A stretch of 64,000 nt of DNA from Timonella senegalensis JC301 (GTDB lineage Bacteria; Actinomycetota; Actinomycetes; Actinomycetales; Cellulomonadaceae), in contig NZ_HE978642.1 of NCBI RefSeq assembly GCF_000312125.1, positions 446,118-510,117 of the forward strand. The letters run 5' to 3'. A program made the translations under genes and the position numbers. Under the pieces are notes generated by a model. The model was not told where the DNA came from. It was given only the letters and a program-made list of their open reading frames with translations, and did not search any database. This document shows positions 43,213 through 52,031 of this stretch, piece by piece; positions within the stretch are counted from its first letter, which is position 1; every line of letters begins with the position of its first letter.

Positions 43213-44847
43213 GTGACAGTGCAACGAATCGTCGGAATCGAGACCGAGTACGGGATTCTCCAGAACGGAAACCCGCGTGCCAACCCGATGCTCATGTCGA
43301 GCCAGGTGGTCACCGCTTACCGCGCGATCAGTTCCAATGCCCGGGGAAGGGCACGCTGGGACTACCAGGACGAAGATCCGCTTAACGACGCACGAGGCTT
43401 CCACCTCCCAAGGGCCTCGGCGCATCCCTCCATGCTGACCGATGACCCGAGCCTGCCAGCGCCTTCCGGCAATGAGATGATCTTGGCAAAGGGCACTCGC
43501 GCCCAGAACCTTGCGCGTCCGCGCGTGGAAGCCTACGACGATCCGGGCGCCGCCAACGCGATCCTCACCAACGGGGCGCGCCTCTACGTGGATCACGCGC
43601 ACCCGGAGTATTCGTCACCGGAGGTGACAACCCCTCGTGACGCCGTTATCTGGGATGTTGCGGGTGAGCGCGTGATGCTTGAGGCCAGCCGGCAGCTCGC
43701 CCAGACGATGGGTCTTGATCTCCAGCTCTACAAGAACAACACCGACTCCAAGGGCTCGAGCTACGGCACTCACGAGAACTACCTCGTGGACAGGGACGTC
43801 CCCTTCAGCACGCTCGTGGCCATCCTGACCCCGTTCTTTGTGACGCGCCAAGTGTTCACGGGCTCGGGACGCGTCGGGCTCGGCACGCATGGACAACTTC
43901 CCGGTTTTCAACTGTCCCAGAGGGCGGACTTTATTGAAGCGCTCGTTGGACTGGAAACAACCATGCGGCGCCCCATCATCAACACGCGCGACGAGCCGCA
44001 CACGGACCGTGTGCGATGGCGCAGGCTCCACGTCATCATCGGTGACGCGAACCTGCTCGAGCCCACCACTTACCTGAAGATCGGCACCACCTACCTGGTC
44101 CTGTGGGCCGCCGAGAGGCTTGCCGAGCACCACGATCTGGCGGCACGCTTTTCGGCGCTTGAACTGCGCGATCCGGTCGCAGATGTCTCTACGGTGTCGC
44201 GGGACTTGAGCTGCTCCGTGGAACTCGAACTGCGTTCGGGTAAGCGTCTCTCCGCTATCGCCATCCAGCGCGAGTACCTCGGCGTGGTAACTGAACTCCT
44301 GTCGCGGGCGAAGAATGATGACCCCGTGGCCGAGCAGACCGACGATGTGCTTGCGCGATGGGCAAACATCCTCAACGCGCTGGAATCCGACCCCATGAGC
44401 TGTGCACGTCAGGTCGAGTGGGTGGCCAAGTATCGCCTGCTCGAGTCCATGCGGAGGCGCTCTAACCTCGAGTGGGATCACCCAAAGCTCGCGATGATGG
44501 ACATTCAGTGGTCCGACGTGCGGCCCGAACGATCCCTGTACCGAAAGTTGGTCGCTGCAGGGGCCGTGGACACAATTGCCGAGGAATCTGAGATCCAGTC
44601 GGCGGTAACGCATCCGCCGACCGACACGCGCGCATACTTCCGTGGCGAGGCCATGGCTCACTATGCGGGCTCGATCGTGGGTGCTAGTTGGGACTCGGTC
44701 ATCTTTGATGTTCCGGAGTCACCCAACCTCCAGCGCATCCCGATGCTCGATCCCTGGCGCGGAACCCAAAAGCACGTAGGGCAGTTGTTTGACGCTCACC
44801 CACACAATCCTGCGACCTTCCTCCAGGCACTACTTGGGCAGAAGTAG
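43213..44847 (+). CDS. dop: Depupylase/deamidase of Pup
   Basis: A 544 aa glutamine-synthetase-like enzyme. It deamidates Pup from Gln to Glu at the C terminus and removes Pup from substrates. The start is QRIVGIETEYGI, which holds the metal-binding Glu, and the catalytic Asp is in LYVDHAHPEYSSPE. The long insertion after EYGI (the Dop loop, about residues 40-80) and the length separate it from PafA. GTG start. The gene is one unit upstream of pup, whose C-terminal Gln requires Dop. Confidence 0.95.
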   Translation: MTVQRIVGIETEYGILQNGNPRANPMLMSSQVVTAYRAISSNARGRARWDYQDEDPLNDARGFHLPRASAHPSMLTDDPSLPAPSGNEMILAKGTRAQNLARPRVEAYDDPGAANAILTNGARLYVDHAHPEYSSPEVTTPRDAVIWDVAGERVMLEASRQLAQTMGLDLQLYKNNTDSKGSSYGTHENYLVDRDVPFSTLVAILTPFFVTRQVFTGSGRVGLGTHGQLPGFQLSQRADFIEALVGLETTMRRPIINTRDEPHTDRVRWRRLHVIIGDANLLEPTTYLKIGTTYLVLWAAERLAEHHDLAARFSALELRDPVADVSTVSRDLSCSVELELRSGKRLSAIAIQREYLGVVTELLSRAKNDDPVAEQTDDVLARWANILNALESDPMSCARQVEWVAKYRLLESMRRRSNLEWDHPKLAMMDIQWSDVRPERSLYRKLVAAGAVDTIAEESEIQSAVTHPPTDTRAYFRGEAMAHYAGSIVGASWDSVIFDVPESPNLQRIPMLDPWRGTQKHVGQLFDAHPHNPATFLQALLGQK

Positions 44848-44924
44848 CACGAACAACCCAGTCCCGCACGTGGTCACAGGTGCACTGCTCGTTTTGTCCA
44901 TTTGCAGGGATGAACAGGGCAAAC

Positions 44925-44945
44925 CCGCAAGTTTTGCGGTTAGAT
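44925..44945 (+). promoter_or_regulatory. Palindrome and possible -10 upstream of pup operon
   Basis: CCGCAA-GTT-TTGCGG (44925-44939) is directly followed by TTAGAT, a plausible -10, about 65 bases ahead of the pup ATG. It could be an operator over the pup-prcB-prcA-pafA promoter. A further imperfect CCGCCC/GGGCGG stem (44961-44986) lies in the leader. Not experimentally known. Confidence 0.4.
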
Positions 44946-45010
44946 GGAACAAAGACGTGGCCGCCCGCAGATAACAGGGGGGGCGGGCACCTATCGCAGG
45001 AGGAGTCGAC

Positions 45011-45205
45011 ATGGCTGGGCAAGAACAACAGCGACCACAGACGAACGAGGTTGAGGACGACGCCAACGCTGGAGCTCCAACACCGCCACCAGCAGCAGCT
45101 GCCGCCGACTTTGAGGTTGACTCACTACTCGACGAAATCGACGATGTCCTCGAAGTCAACGCAGAGTCGTTCGTTAAGGGGTTCGTGCAAAAGGGCGGAC
45201 AGTAG
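45011..45205 (+). CDS. pup: Prokaryotic ubiquitin-like protein
   Basis: A 64 aa disordered protein tag. The C-terminal helix (VDSLLDEIDDVLEVNAESFVKGFVQKGGQ region) binds Mpa. The final residues are GGQ, so Dop must deamidate the Gln to Glu before PafA can ligate it to lysines of target proteins. The ATG has a strong GGAGGAG site. It is 6 bases ahead of prcB, in an operon with prcA and pafA. Confidence 0.97.
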   Translation: MAGQEQQRPQTNEVEDDANAGAPTPPPAAAAADFEVDSLLDEIDDVLEVNAESFVKGFVQKGGQ

Positions 45206-45211
45206 GCTGCG

Positions 45212-46204
45212 ATGGGCCACGAATCCGGGTTTCCACGCGACTTCACGGGAGTCGGCTCGTCGTTCCTAGATTTTGCTCAGCGCGTTGCCCCGGAGGTCCT
45301 TCCGATGTCTCGTTCGGTGGATAAGGGCGTGCTTCCTGAGGTGCCTCACGGCACCACGATCGTTACCGCCCAGTTTGCTGGCGGGGTCGTCATGGCGGGG
45401 GACAGGCGCGCCACCATGGGCTCAATGATCTCGAGCCGGCAGATGGAGAAGGTCTTCGCCGCAGACGAAACGTCCGTGGTGGGGATCGCAGGTACGGCGG
45501 GAATAGCGATCGAACTCGTGCGCCTGTTCCAACTGGAACTCGAACACTACGAGAAGATCGAAGGCGACACGCTCTCACTCGACGGTAAGGCCAATAGGCT
45601 TGCCGCGCTCCTGCGCTCAAACCTGCCGCTCGCAATGCAGGGCCTCGCAGCCGTGCCACTTTTCGCAGGGTTCGACACTGACCGAGGGTATGGCCGCATC
45701 TACTCCTACGACGTGACCGGTGGACGCTACGAGGAGACAAACCATCACTCCGTGGGCTCGGGCTCCGTGTTCGCGCGCGGCGCTCTCAAGAAACTATGGC
45801 ACGCCGACATGACCCGGACGGAGGCCGTAAGGCTATGCATTGAGGCGCTGTGGGATGCCGCTGACGACGATTCTGCAACCGCTGGCCCCGATGTGTTGCG
45901 TAAGATTTGGCCGATTGTCGCGGTTGTCACCGCGGACGGATTCTCGTACGTGGACCCAGCCGAACTCACCGAGGTCGCCACTATGGTTCTTGCCGGGAGA
46001 TCCGAGGGCCTCGCGCACGCGCGAGTCCTCACCCCGGGAAAGGGCGGGCCGGGTAACGCGGTTCCGCCGACCACCACGCTCCACGCCCCGGGCACGGGCC
46101 CGGGTGGTGACCCCGCTGGTTCCGGAGGTGGCGCTGGTAGCTGGCCAGGATCGTCGGAAATCAATCCGGGATCCACGCGGGGCGGGGAAGGGGCACAACA
46201 ATGA
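45212..46204 (+). CDS. prcB: Proteasome subunit beta
   Basis: The catalytic 20S subunit, 330 aa. A 47-residue propeptide ends in VPHG, and the mature N terminus is [17 protein letters not shown], with Thr48 as the nucleophile. Lys/Asp catalytic partners lie in GDRRATMGS and following. The C-terminal about 70 residues (from [13 protein letters not shown]) are Gly/Pro/Ser-rich and probably disordered, longer than in mycobacterial PrcB. Its stop overlaps the prcA start (ATGA). Confidence 0.95.
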   Translation: MGHESGFPRDFTGVGSSFLDFAQRVAPEVLPMSRSVDKGVLPEVPHGTTIVTAQFAGGVVMAGDRRATMGSMISSRQMEKVFAADETSVVGIAGTAGIAIELVRLFQLELEHYEKIEGDTLSLDGKANRLAALLRSNLPLAMQGLAAVPLFAGFDTDRGYGRIYSYDVTGGRYEETNHHSVGSGSVFARGALKKLWHADMTRTEAVRLCIEALWDAADDDSATAGPDVLRKIWPIVAVVTADGFSYVDPAELTEVATMVLAGRSEGLAHARVLTPGKGGPGNAVPPTTTLHAPGTGPGGDPAGSGGGAGSWPGSSEINPGSTRGGEGAQQ

Positions 46205-46971
46205 GCATGCCGTTCTATGTTTCTCCCGAACAACTCATGCGGGACCGCGCGGAATTTGCCCGGAAGGGAATTGCGCGGGGACGATCGGTGATCGTAGCGC
46301 AGTATGACTCCGGAATCGTGTTCGCCACGGAAAATCCGTCGCGCGCGCTGCACAAGATCTCGGAGATCTACGACCGCATAGGGTTCGCCGCGGTCGGCAA
46401 ATACAACGAGTTCGAGAACCTGCGGGTTGCTGGTATTAGGTACGCCGACCTCCGCGGGTACACCTACGACCGGACAGACGTAATGGCACGCGGGCTGGCC
46501 AACGCTTACGCCCAGACCCTCGGGACCGCCTTCACCACCGAGTCCAAGCCGCTTGAGGTGGAACTGGTTGTCGCGGAGGTAGGCCTAAGCGCGGCACAGG
46601 ACCAGATCTATCGCCTCGCATACGACGGCTCCGTGGCAGAGGAACATGGGTTCGTGGTGATCGGCGGGCAGTCCGACTCGCTGAACGAGGTCATGGCCAC
46701 GCTGTGGAAGCCGGACCTGCCGCTAGCGGAGGTCCTCGGCATTATGGCCCAGGTTCTCGCCACTCCGCAGGGCGTCCCCGCGCAGTCGGGTGGGCCGACC
46801 GGCACCGGCGCAGGCACGGGAGAGACGGACGCCGAGCAGGCCGAACCAGCAGATTCCGTGCGAGCGCTCAGCGCCGACAAGCTCGAGGCAGCGGTACTCG
46901 ACCGCACGAAGGCTCGGCGCTGCTTTAAGCGCCTGACACCACAACGCATTAACGAACTATTTGGAGAATAA
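46201..46971 (+). CDS. prcA: Proteasome subunit alpha
   Basis: The outer-ring 20S subunit, 256 aa. It starts [31 protein letters not shown], the gate segment and H0 helix of actinobacterial PrcA, followed by [15 protein letters not shown] Gly/Thr-rich linker (about residues 195-215) leads to a charged C-terminal region ending RINELFGE. It lacks a catalytic Thr. Translationally coupled to prcB and 2 bases ahead of pafA. Confidence 0.95.
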   Translation: MSMPFYVSPEQLMRDRAEFARKGIARGRSVIVAQYDSGIVFATENPSRALHKISEIYDRIGFAAVGKYNEFENLRVAGIRYADLRGYTYDRTDVMARGLANAYAQTLGTAFTTESKPLEVELVVAEVGLSAAQDQIYRLAYDGSVAEEHGFVVIGGQSDSLNEVMATLWKPDLPLAEVLGIMAQVLATPQGVPAQSGGPTGTGAGTGETDAEQAEPADSVRALSADKLEAAVLDRTKARRCFKRLTPQRINELFGE

Positions 46972-46973
46972 AC

Positions 46974-48338
46974 GTGTCAACCCGCCGTATTTTCGGGCTT
47001 GAAACCGAATATGGAATCACCTGCGCCACGGACTCCGGAGACGGCCTGAGTGCCGACGAGGTCGCACGTCAACTCTTCAAAAAGGTTGTGGCGTGGGGCC
47101 GGTCCTCAAACGTGTTCCTGCGCAACGGATCGAGACTCTACCTCGACGTGGGTTCCCACCCCGAGTACGCCACCGCTGAGTGCGATGACCTGCACCAGCT
47201 CATAGCGTTCGACCGTGGTGGAGAGCGCATCATGGAGGATCTGGTCAAGGATGCGCAGCGCCGCATTGAGGCGGAAGGCACCCCGGGCCGGATCCACATG
47301 TTCAAGAACAACTCGGACTCGGCGGGCAACTCATACGGGTGCCACGAGAACTATCTCGTGCGCCGCAGGGGTGATTTCAACCGTCTGGCAGACATCCTTG
47401 TGCCGTTCCTCATCGCACGCCAGGTGATGACCGGAGCGGGCAAGATCACGTCCACTCCAAAGGGCGCCACCTACGGGTTCTCCCAGCGTGCCGATCACAT
47501 GTGGGAGGCGGTCTCGAGCGCGACCACGAGGTCCCGACCCATCATCAACACCCGCGACGAGCCTCACGCCGATGCCGAGTTCTATCGCAGGTTGCACGTG
47601 ATTGTTGGTGATTCCTCTATCGCGGAGCCAACCACGCTGCTCAAGGTAGGTTCGACCGACATTATGCTCCGCATGATCGAGGCCGGAATTCCCACGCGGG
47701 ACATGCGCCTCGAAAACCCAATGAGGGCAATCCGGGAAGTCAGCCATGACCTGACCGGCACGGCGACTATGACCCTGGCGAGCGGTCGGACGATCACCGC
47801 GACCGATTTGCTCGGTGAGTGTCTCGAGAGATCGCGCGCGTTTGTTGCCATAGAAGGACACGGGAGCCAACACGACGAGGAAGTCTTTGACCTGTGGGAG
47901 CGTGCGATCACCGCCGTGACCGCGCAAGACTTCTCCGGGATTGATACGGAGATCGACTGGGCAATCAAGTTGCGACTCCTGCGTCGCTACCAAGAGAAGC
48001 TCGGCTGCGAGCTGGACGACCCACGGCTCGCGCGCCTCGACCTCGCCTACCACGACATTTCCCAAACCGACGGGCTCGCCGCCAAGTTGGCGCAGCGAGG
48101 TCTCATGCGTCGCATCGTCACAGACGAGCAGATTGCATTTGCGGCAGACAACCCGCCGCAAACCACCCGGGCCAAGTTGCGTGGGGACTTCATTCGTGCC
48201 GCCCAGGATAAGAAGCGTGACTACACGGTCGACTGGGTGCACCTCAAGCTCAACGACCAAGCACAGCGCACAATCCTGTGCAAGGACCCGTTCGAGAGCG
48301 TGGACGAGAGGGTCGCGTCCCTGATCGCCAGCATGTGA
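46974..48338 (+). CDS. pafA: Pup-protein ligase
   Basis: A 454 aa glutamine-synthetase-like ligase that uses ATP to join Pup to lysines. It begins [13 protein letters not shown]; the catalytic Asp is in [15 protein letters not shown], and [20 protein letters not shown] and [11 protein letters not shown] follow. It lacks the Dop loop. GTG start, 2 bases after prcA. In many actinobacteria pafB and pafC follow; here an FKBP gene follows instead. Confidence 0.96.
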   Translation: MSTRRIFGLETEYGITCATDSGDGLSADEVARQLFKKVVAWGRSSNVFLRNGSRLYLDVGSHPEYATAECDDLHQLIAFDRGGERIMEDLVKDAQRRIEAEGTPGRIHMFKNNSDSAGNSYGCHENYLVRRRGDFNRLADILVPFLIARQVMTGAGKITSTPKGATYGFSQRADHMWEAVSSATTRSRPIINTRDEPHADAEFYRRLHVIVGDSSIAEPTTLLKVGSTDIMLRMIEAGIPTRDMRLENPMRAIREVSHDLTGTATMTLASGRTITATDLLGECLERSRAFVAIEGHGSQHDEEVFDLWERAITAVTAQDFSGIDTEIDWAIKLRLLRRYQEKLGCELDDPRLARLDLAYHDISQTDGLAAKLAQRGLMRRIVTDEQIAFAADNPPQTTRAKLRGDFIRAAQDKKRDYTVDWVHLKLNDQAQRTILCKDPFESVDERVASLIASM

Positions 48339-48377
48339 ATCGGAAGTCGTGTGGAAGGTGAAAGTTGGCTAGCATGA

Positions 48378-49307
48378 ATGATCATGTTCTACGCGCTCGC
48401 CAACTCCCGCCCCGCCAACTCATGGAGAGTTGTCTTCACCGTCCTTCTCTCACTCCTTCTCGTGCTGAGCCTTGCCGCGTGCAGCACGACCAAGGAGGAG
48501 CCGACCCCGGAACCAGAAACCACAACGGTCACGGTGTCGGGTCCAGCAGGGGAGGTTCCCACGATCGAGTTCGACGAGCCGTTTGAGTTTGTCAGCCCGG
48601 TCACGGAAGTTCTGTGGGAAGGATCGGGGGAGAAGGTCCAGGAAGGCGACTGGGTCATGCTGCACATGTACGCGCTGAACCCCGAGACCGGCGATGAGAT
48701 CCGCAACGACTACACGGGGTTGCCGCAGGCCTACGTCTTCTCTCCCAAGACGATCGGTTCTGAACTGTACAACTCGCTTGTGGAACTGCCGTTTGGATCA
48801 CGGATCATGCACGTCTCGCAGGACAAGGACGTGACTCAGATTCTCGTGGTCGACATGCTGCCTGCGCGTTCGGTTGCTGACCCTCGTCCAGTGGACAAGG
48901 CACTGCCAGAGGTTTCGTACGAGGAGAACGGCAAGCCCATCGTCTCGGTGGGCAAGAAGCTCACCAAGCCGCACGAGTTAGTCGTTCAGCACCTCAAGTC
49001 AGGGTCGGGACTGCAGGTCGACGAGAAGGCACAAGTGCTCGTGCACATTGCAGCCACCACGTGGAGCGATTCCAAGGAGTTTTACTCCACCTGGGAGAAG
49101 GATGCCGGCCCGATCCGCTTCAAGGTCGGAGTCGACAAGGTCATCGCCGGCCTCGACCAGGCCCTCGTGGGAGTCCCCGTGGGCTCACAGATTATGGTCA
49201 TCATTCCGCCCGAACTTGGCTTTGGACAGACCAACTCTGACCTAGCCAAGGAAACTCTCGTCTACGTGGTCGATGTTCTTGCCGCCACGACCGTTCCAGA
49301 AAAGTAG
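48378..49307 (+). CDS. FKBP-type peptidyl-prolyl isomerase lipoprotein
   Basis: An exported lipoprotein of 309 aa. The signal peptide ends SLAAC (lipobox, Cys at about 35). An acidic linker and a degenerate first FKBP-like domain (about residues 60-165; EGDWVMLHMYALNPETG) precede the second FKBP domain (about 185-309), with LDQALVGVPVGSQIMVIIPPELGFG. Folding of exported proteins is the likely role. TAGCAT (48370-48375) just upstream makes the ATG at 48384 an alternative leaderless start. Downstream of pafA; hisF follows by 10 bases. Confidence 0.87.
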   Translation: MIMFYALANSRPANSWRVVFTVLLSLLLVLSLAACSTTKEEPTPEPETTTVTVSGPAGEVPTIEFDEPFEFVSPVTEVLWEGSGEKVQEGDWVMLHMYALNPETGDEIRNDYTGLPQAYVFSPKTIGSELYNSLVELPFGSRIMHVSQDKDVTQILVVDMLPARSVADPRPVDKALPEVSYEENGKPIVSVGKKLTKPHELVVQHLKSGSGLQVDEKAQVLVHIAATTWSDSKEFYSTWEKDAGPIRFKVGVDKVIAGLDQALVGVPVGSQIMVIIPPELGFGQTNSDLAKETLVYVVDVLAATTVPEK

Positions 49308-49317
49308 GTAGGCCACC

Positions 49318-50091
49318 ATGTCCGTAGCAGTGCGAGTAATTCCATGCCTCGACGTTGACGCAGGGCGCGTAGTCAAGGGCGTGAACTTTGAGAACCTCCG
49401 CGACGCCGGCGACCCGGTCGAACTCGCTCAGAGGTACGGCGTCCAAGGCGCTGATGAGCTTACCTTCCTTGACGTCACGGCGTCCTCCTCAAACCGCGAG
49501 ACCACCTATGACGTGGTGCGCCGAACCGCGGAACAGGTGTTCATCCCGCTGACCGTTGGTGGCGGCGTGCGCACGGTGGAAGACGTGGACAAGCTCCTGC
49601 GCGCAGGCGCGGACAAAGTGGGCGTCAACACCGCAGCGATCGCTCGCCCGGAACTCATCAACGAGATTGCGGAACGCTTCGGACGCCAGGTACTCGTGCT
49701 CTCCGTGGACGCGCGGCGCGTACCCGACGGCGTCTCAACCCAGTCCGGCTTCGAGGTCACCACACACGGTGGCAAGCGCAGCACGGGCATCGATGCTGTG
49801 GAGTGGGCAATCCGGGCCCAGGAACTTGGTGCCGGCGAGATTCTCCTGAACTCGATGGACGCCGACGGAACGATGGATGGGTTCGACCTCGAAATGTTCT
49901 CCGCCGTGCGCCGTGAGGTGGGGATTCCACTCATTGCTTCGGGTGGCGCATCCGAACCAGGCGACTTCACCAAGGCTGCGCAGGCCGGAGCAGATGCGGT
50001 CCTGGCCGCGAGTGTCTTCCACTTTGGCAAGCTCACCATCGACCAGGTCAAGCGCGACATGGCGGCCAACGGCGTCGAGGTGCGACTGTAG
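49318..50091 (+). CDS. hisF: Imidazole glycerol phosphate synthase cyclase subunit
   Basis: A 257 aa TIM barrel that makes IGP and AICAR in histidine synthesis, using ammonia from HisH. The catalytic Asp near the start is in [15 protein letters not shown]; the second is in [19 protein letters not shown] and phosphate-binding [12 protein letters not shown] follow. hisH is not in the window. The stop overlaps the GTG start of the ABC exporter gene by one base. Confidence 0.96.
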   Translation: MSVAVRVIPCLDVDAGRVVKGVNFENLRDAGDPVELAQRYGVQGADELTFLDVTASSSNRETTYDVVRRTAEQVFIPLTVGGGVRTVEDVDKLLRAGADKVGVNTAAIARPELINEIAERFGRQVLVLSVDARRVPDGVSTQSGFEVTTHGGKRSTGIDAVEWAIRAQELGAGEILLNSMDADGTMDGFDLEMFSAVRREVGIPLIASGGASEPGDFTKAAQAGADAVLAASVFHFGKLTIDQVKRDMAANGVEVRL

Positions 50092-52031
50092 TGGCCCGAA
50101 CCCCTAGGGAACCAGAGCAGTCTGTGCCACCGAAACAGTCGACCCAGCCATCGCCGCTGTCACCAACGGAATCGGCCAACGGGCCCCAGCCGGCTTCCGA
50201 GCGGCACACTCAAGATGGCCGCACGCTGGAGACCTCGTATGAACTGCCAGGTGGTAATCTGCGCAAATCGCTGACGATCATCGGACGCACGATCCGTAAG
50301 GAGCCTCGCGTCTACACAGCCGCGATCCTGATTTCGTCAACTTTTGGCCTCTTCACCGTCGCGGTAGGCCGGGTCATCGGCTGGATCACGGACACCAAAC
50401 TCATCCCGATTTTGAGCGGCGAGCAGTCTGGACACTCCATTTGGCTTGGCGGCGCTGTCCTCCTTGCGGTCATCATCGGGTTGGTTCTGTCGATCGCCTT
50501 TCGCCGGATTTCCGCGTCCTACGGCGTGTTCAACATGCAGGCGCACCACCGCCAGGAGCTCTCCAAAAAGTTCACCACCTTGGAGCCGAAGTGGCACGGT
50601 AAGTCGTCCGCGGGCAAACTCCTCGCGCACGTCTCTTCGGACGCTGAGGCCGCGACCGCGGTCTTTAACCCGTTGCCGTTCATGCTCGGATCCGTGGTCA
50701 TGCTGGTGGTTTCGTTCGTGATGCTGCTTGCGGTGGACGTGTGGTTGGCGTTTGCTGCAATGCTGATCGTGCCCGTCATGATCGCTGCGAACCTCATGTT
50801 CCAGAAGTACATGACGCCGGCAATCGAGCGGGCTCAGCGACTCCGTGGCGAGGTATCCGAGGTCGCGCACGAGAGTTTCGAGGGCGCGACTCTGGTCAAG
50901 TCGCTCGGGACTCGCAACCAGGAGGAGCGCAGGTTCTCTGAGAAGACTCAGGAACTTCGTGCTGCGAACGTTCGCGTGGGAATCGTCCGCGCGATGTTTG
51001 ACCCTCTCATCGAGGCGCTCCCGAACGTGGGTTCGCTGCTCGTCATGGTCGTGGGTGTCTGGCGGCTCTCGCAGGGAGCCGTTGGCCCGGGCGACATCGT
51101 CACCGCGGCCTACTTGCTCTCTCTGTTCGCCGTGCCCGTGCGCACCTTCGGTTGGGTTCTCGCCGATATGCCGCGCTCCGTAGTCGGCTGGAACCGTGTG
51201 GCCACGGTGGTGGACACGCAGCCACAGATTGTCCCGGGCTCGCTGCACGTCGCCCGCTCTTCGAGCGTCCCACTGTCGGTTTCGTTTGAGCACGTGGGCT
51301 ACACAATTACCGACGATTCTGCTGACGTCACGCTGCTTGGTGACGTCTCGTTCGTGGCCCCGGCTGGTAAGACGACCGTGCTCATGGGGCGCACAGGAGC
51401 GGGAAAGACCATCGCGGTGTCGATGATTGCCCGGCTCTGGGATCCAACGAGCGGAACCGTTCGGGTGGGTACGCACGATGTCCGAGAACTGAGCCGGACT
51501 TCTCTCTCTGAGGCTGTGTCATTTGTGTCGCAGGGTTCGTTCGTGTTCGAGGACTCGATCCGGGAGAACGTGACGCTCGGCCACGACTACTCGGATGACG
51601 AGGTCTGGGAGGCGCTGGAGGTTGCGCAGCTCGCCACCTTCACACGGCGCCAGACTCAGCAGCTCGACACACCGCTTGGTGAGGGTGGATCTAACCTCTC
51701 GGGAGGACAACGCCAGCGACTTGCAATAGCGAGGGCGATCGTCCGCCGACCAGCGGTGCTCGTCCTCGATGATGCCACGTCCGCACTGGATCCCCAGGTT
51801 GAGCAGGCCATTCTCTCGGGCATTTCCAAGGTCGGGGAGACCACGGTGGTCATGGTTGCCTATCGTTCGGCCTCCGCCCAACGGGCCGACCAAATCGTGT
51901 TCCTCGACGAGGGCAGGATCGTGGGAAGTGGTACTCACATCGAGCTTTTGGAATCGCTAGAGCAGTACCGCGAGCTGGTTAACGCGTACGACAACAACGA
52001 TGTGGAACTGGAGGTGGACGCAGATGAGTAA
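50091..52031 (+). CDS. ABC exporter half-transporter, degenerate subunit
   Basis: A 646 aa membrane-ATPase fusion: about 50 hydrophilic N-terminal residues, six membrane helices to about residue 370, then the ABC domain. Walker A is GRTGAGKT and the signature is the canonical LSGGQRQRLAIARA. Walker B reads LVLDDATSALD, with Asp in place of the catalytic Glu, and the switch His is Tyr in VMVAYRSAS. These changes mark the subunit with the inactive site of a heterodimeric exporter. It overlaps the partner gene by 8 bases. Substrate unknown. Confidence 0.9.
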   Translation: MARTPREPEQSVPPKQSTQPSPLSPTESANGPQPASERHTQDGRTLETSYELPGGNLRKSLTIIGRTIRKEPRVYTAAILISSTFGLFTVAVGRVIGWITDTKLIPILSGEQSGHSIWLGGAVLLAVIIGLVLSIAFRRISASYGVFNMQAHHRQELSKKFTTLEPKWHGKSSAGKLLAHVSSDAEAATAVFNPLPFMLGSVVMLVVSFVMLLAVDVWLAFAAMLIVPVMIAANLMFQKYMTPAIERAQRLRGEVSEVAHESFEGATLVKSLGTRNQEERRFSEKTQELRAANVRVGIVRAMFDPLIEALPNVGSLLVMVVGVWRLSQGAVGPGDIVTAAYLLSLFAVPVRTFGWVLADMPRSVVGWNRVATVVDTQPQIVPGSLHVARSSSVPLSVSFEHVGYTITDDSADVTLLGDVSFVAPAGKTTVLMGRTGAGKTIAVSMIARLWDPTSGTVRVGTHDVRELSRTSLSEAVSFVSQGSFVFEDSIRENVTLGHDYSDDEVWEALEVAQLATFTRRQTQQLDTPLGEGGSNLSGGQRQRLAIARAIVRRPAVLVLDDATSALDPQVEQAILSGISKVGETTVVMVAYRSASAQRADQIVFLDEGRIVGSGTHIELLESLEQYRELVNAYDNNDVELEVDADE

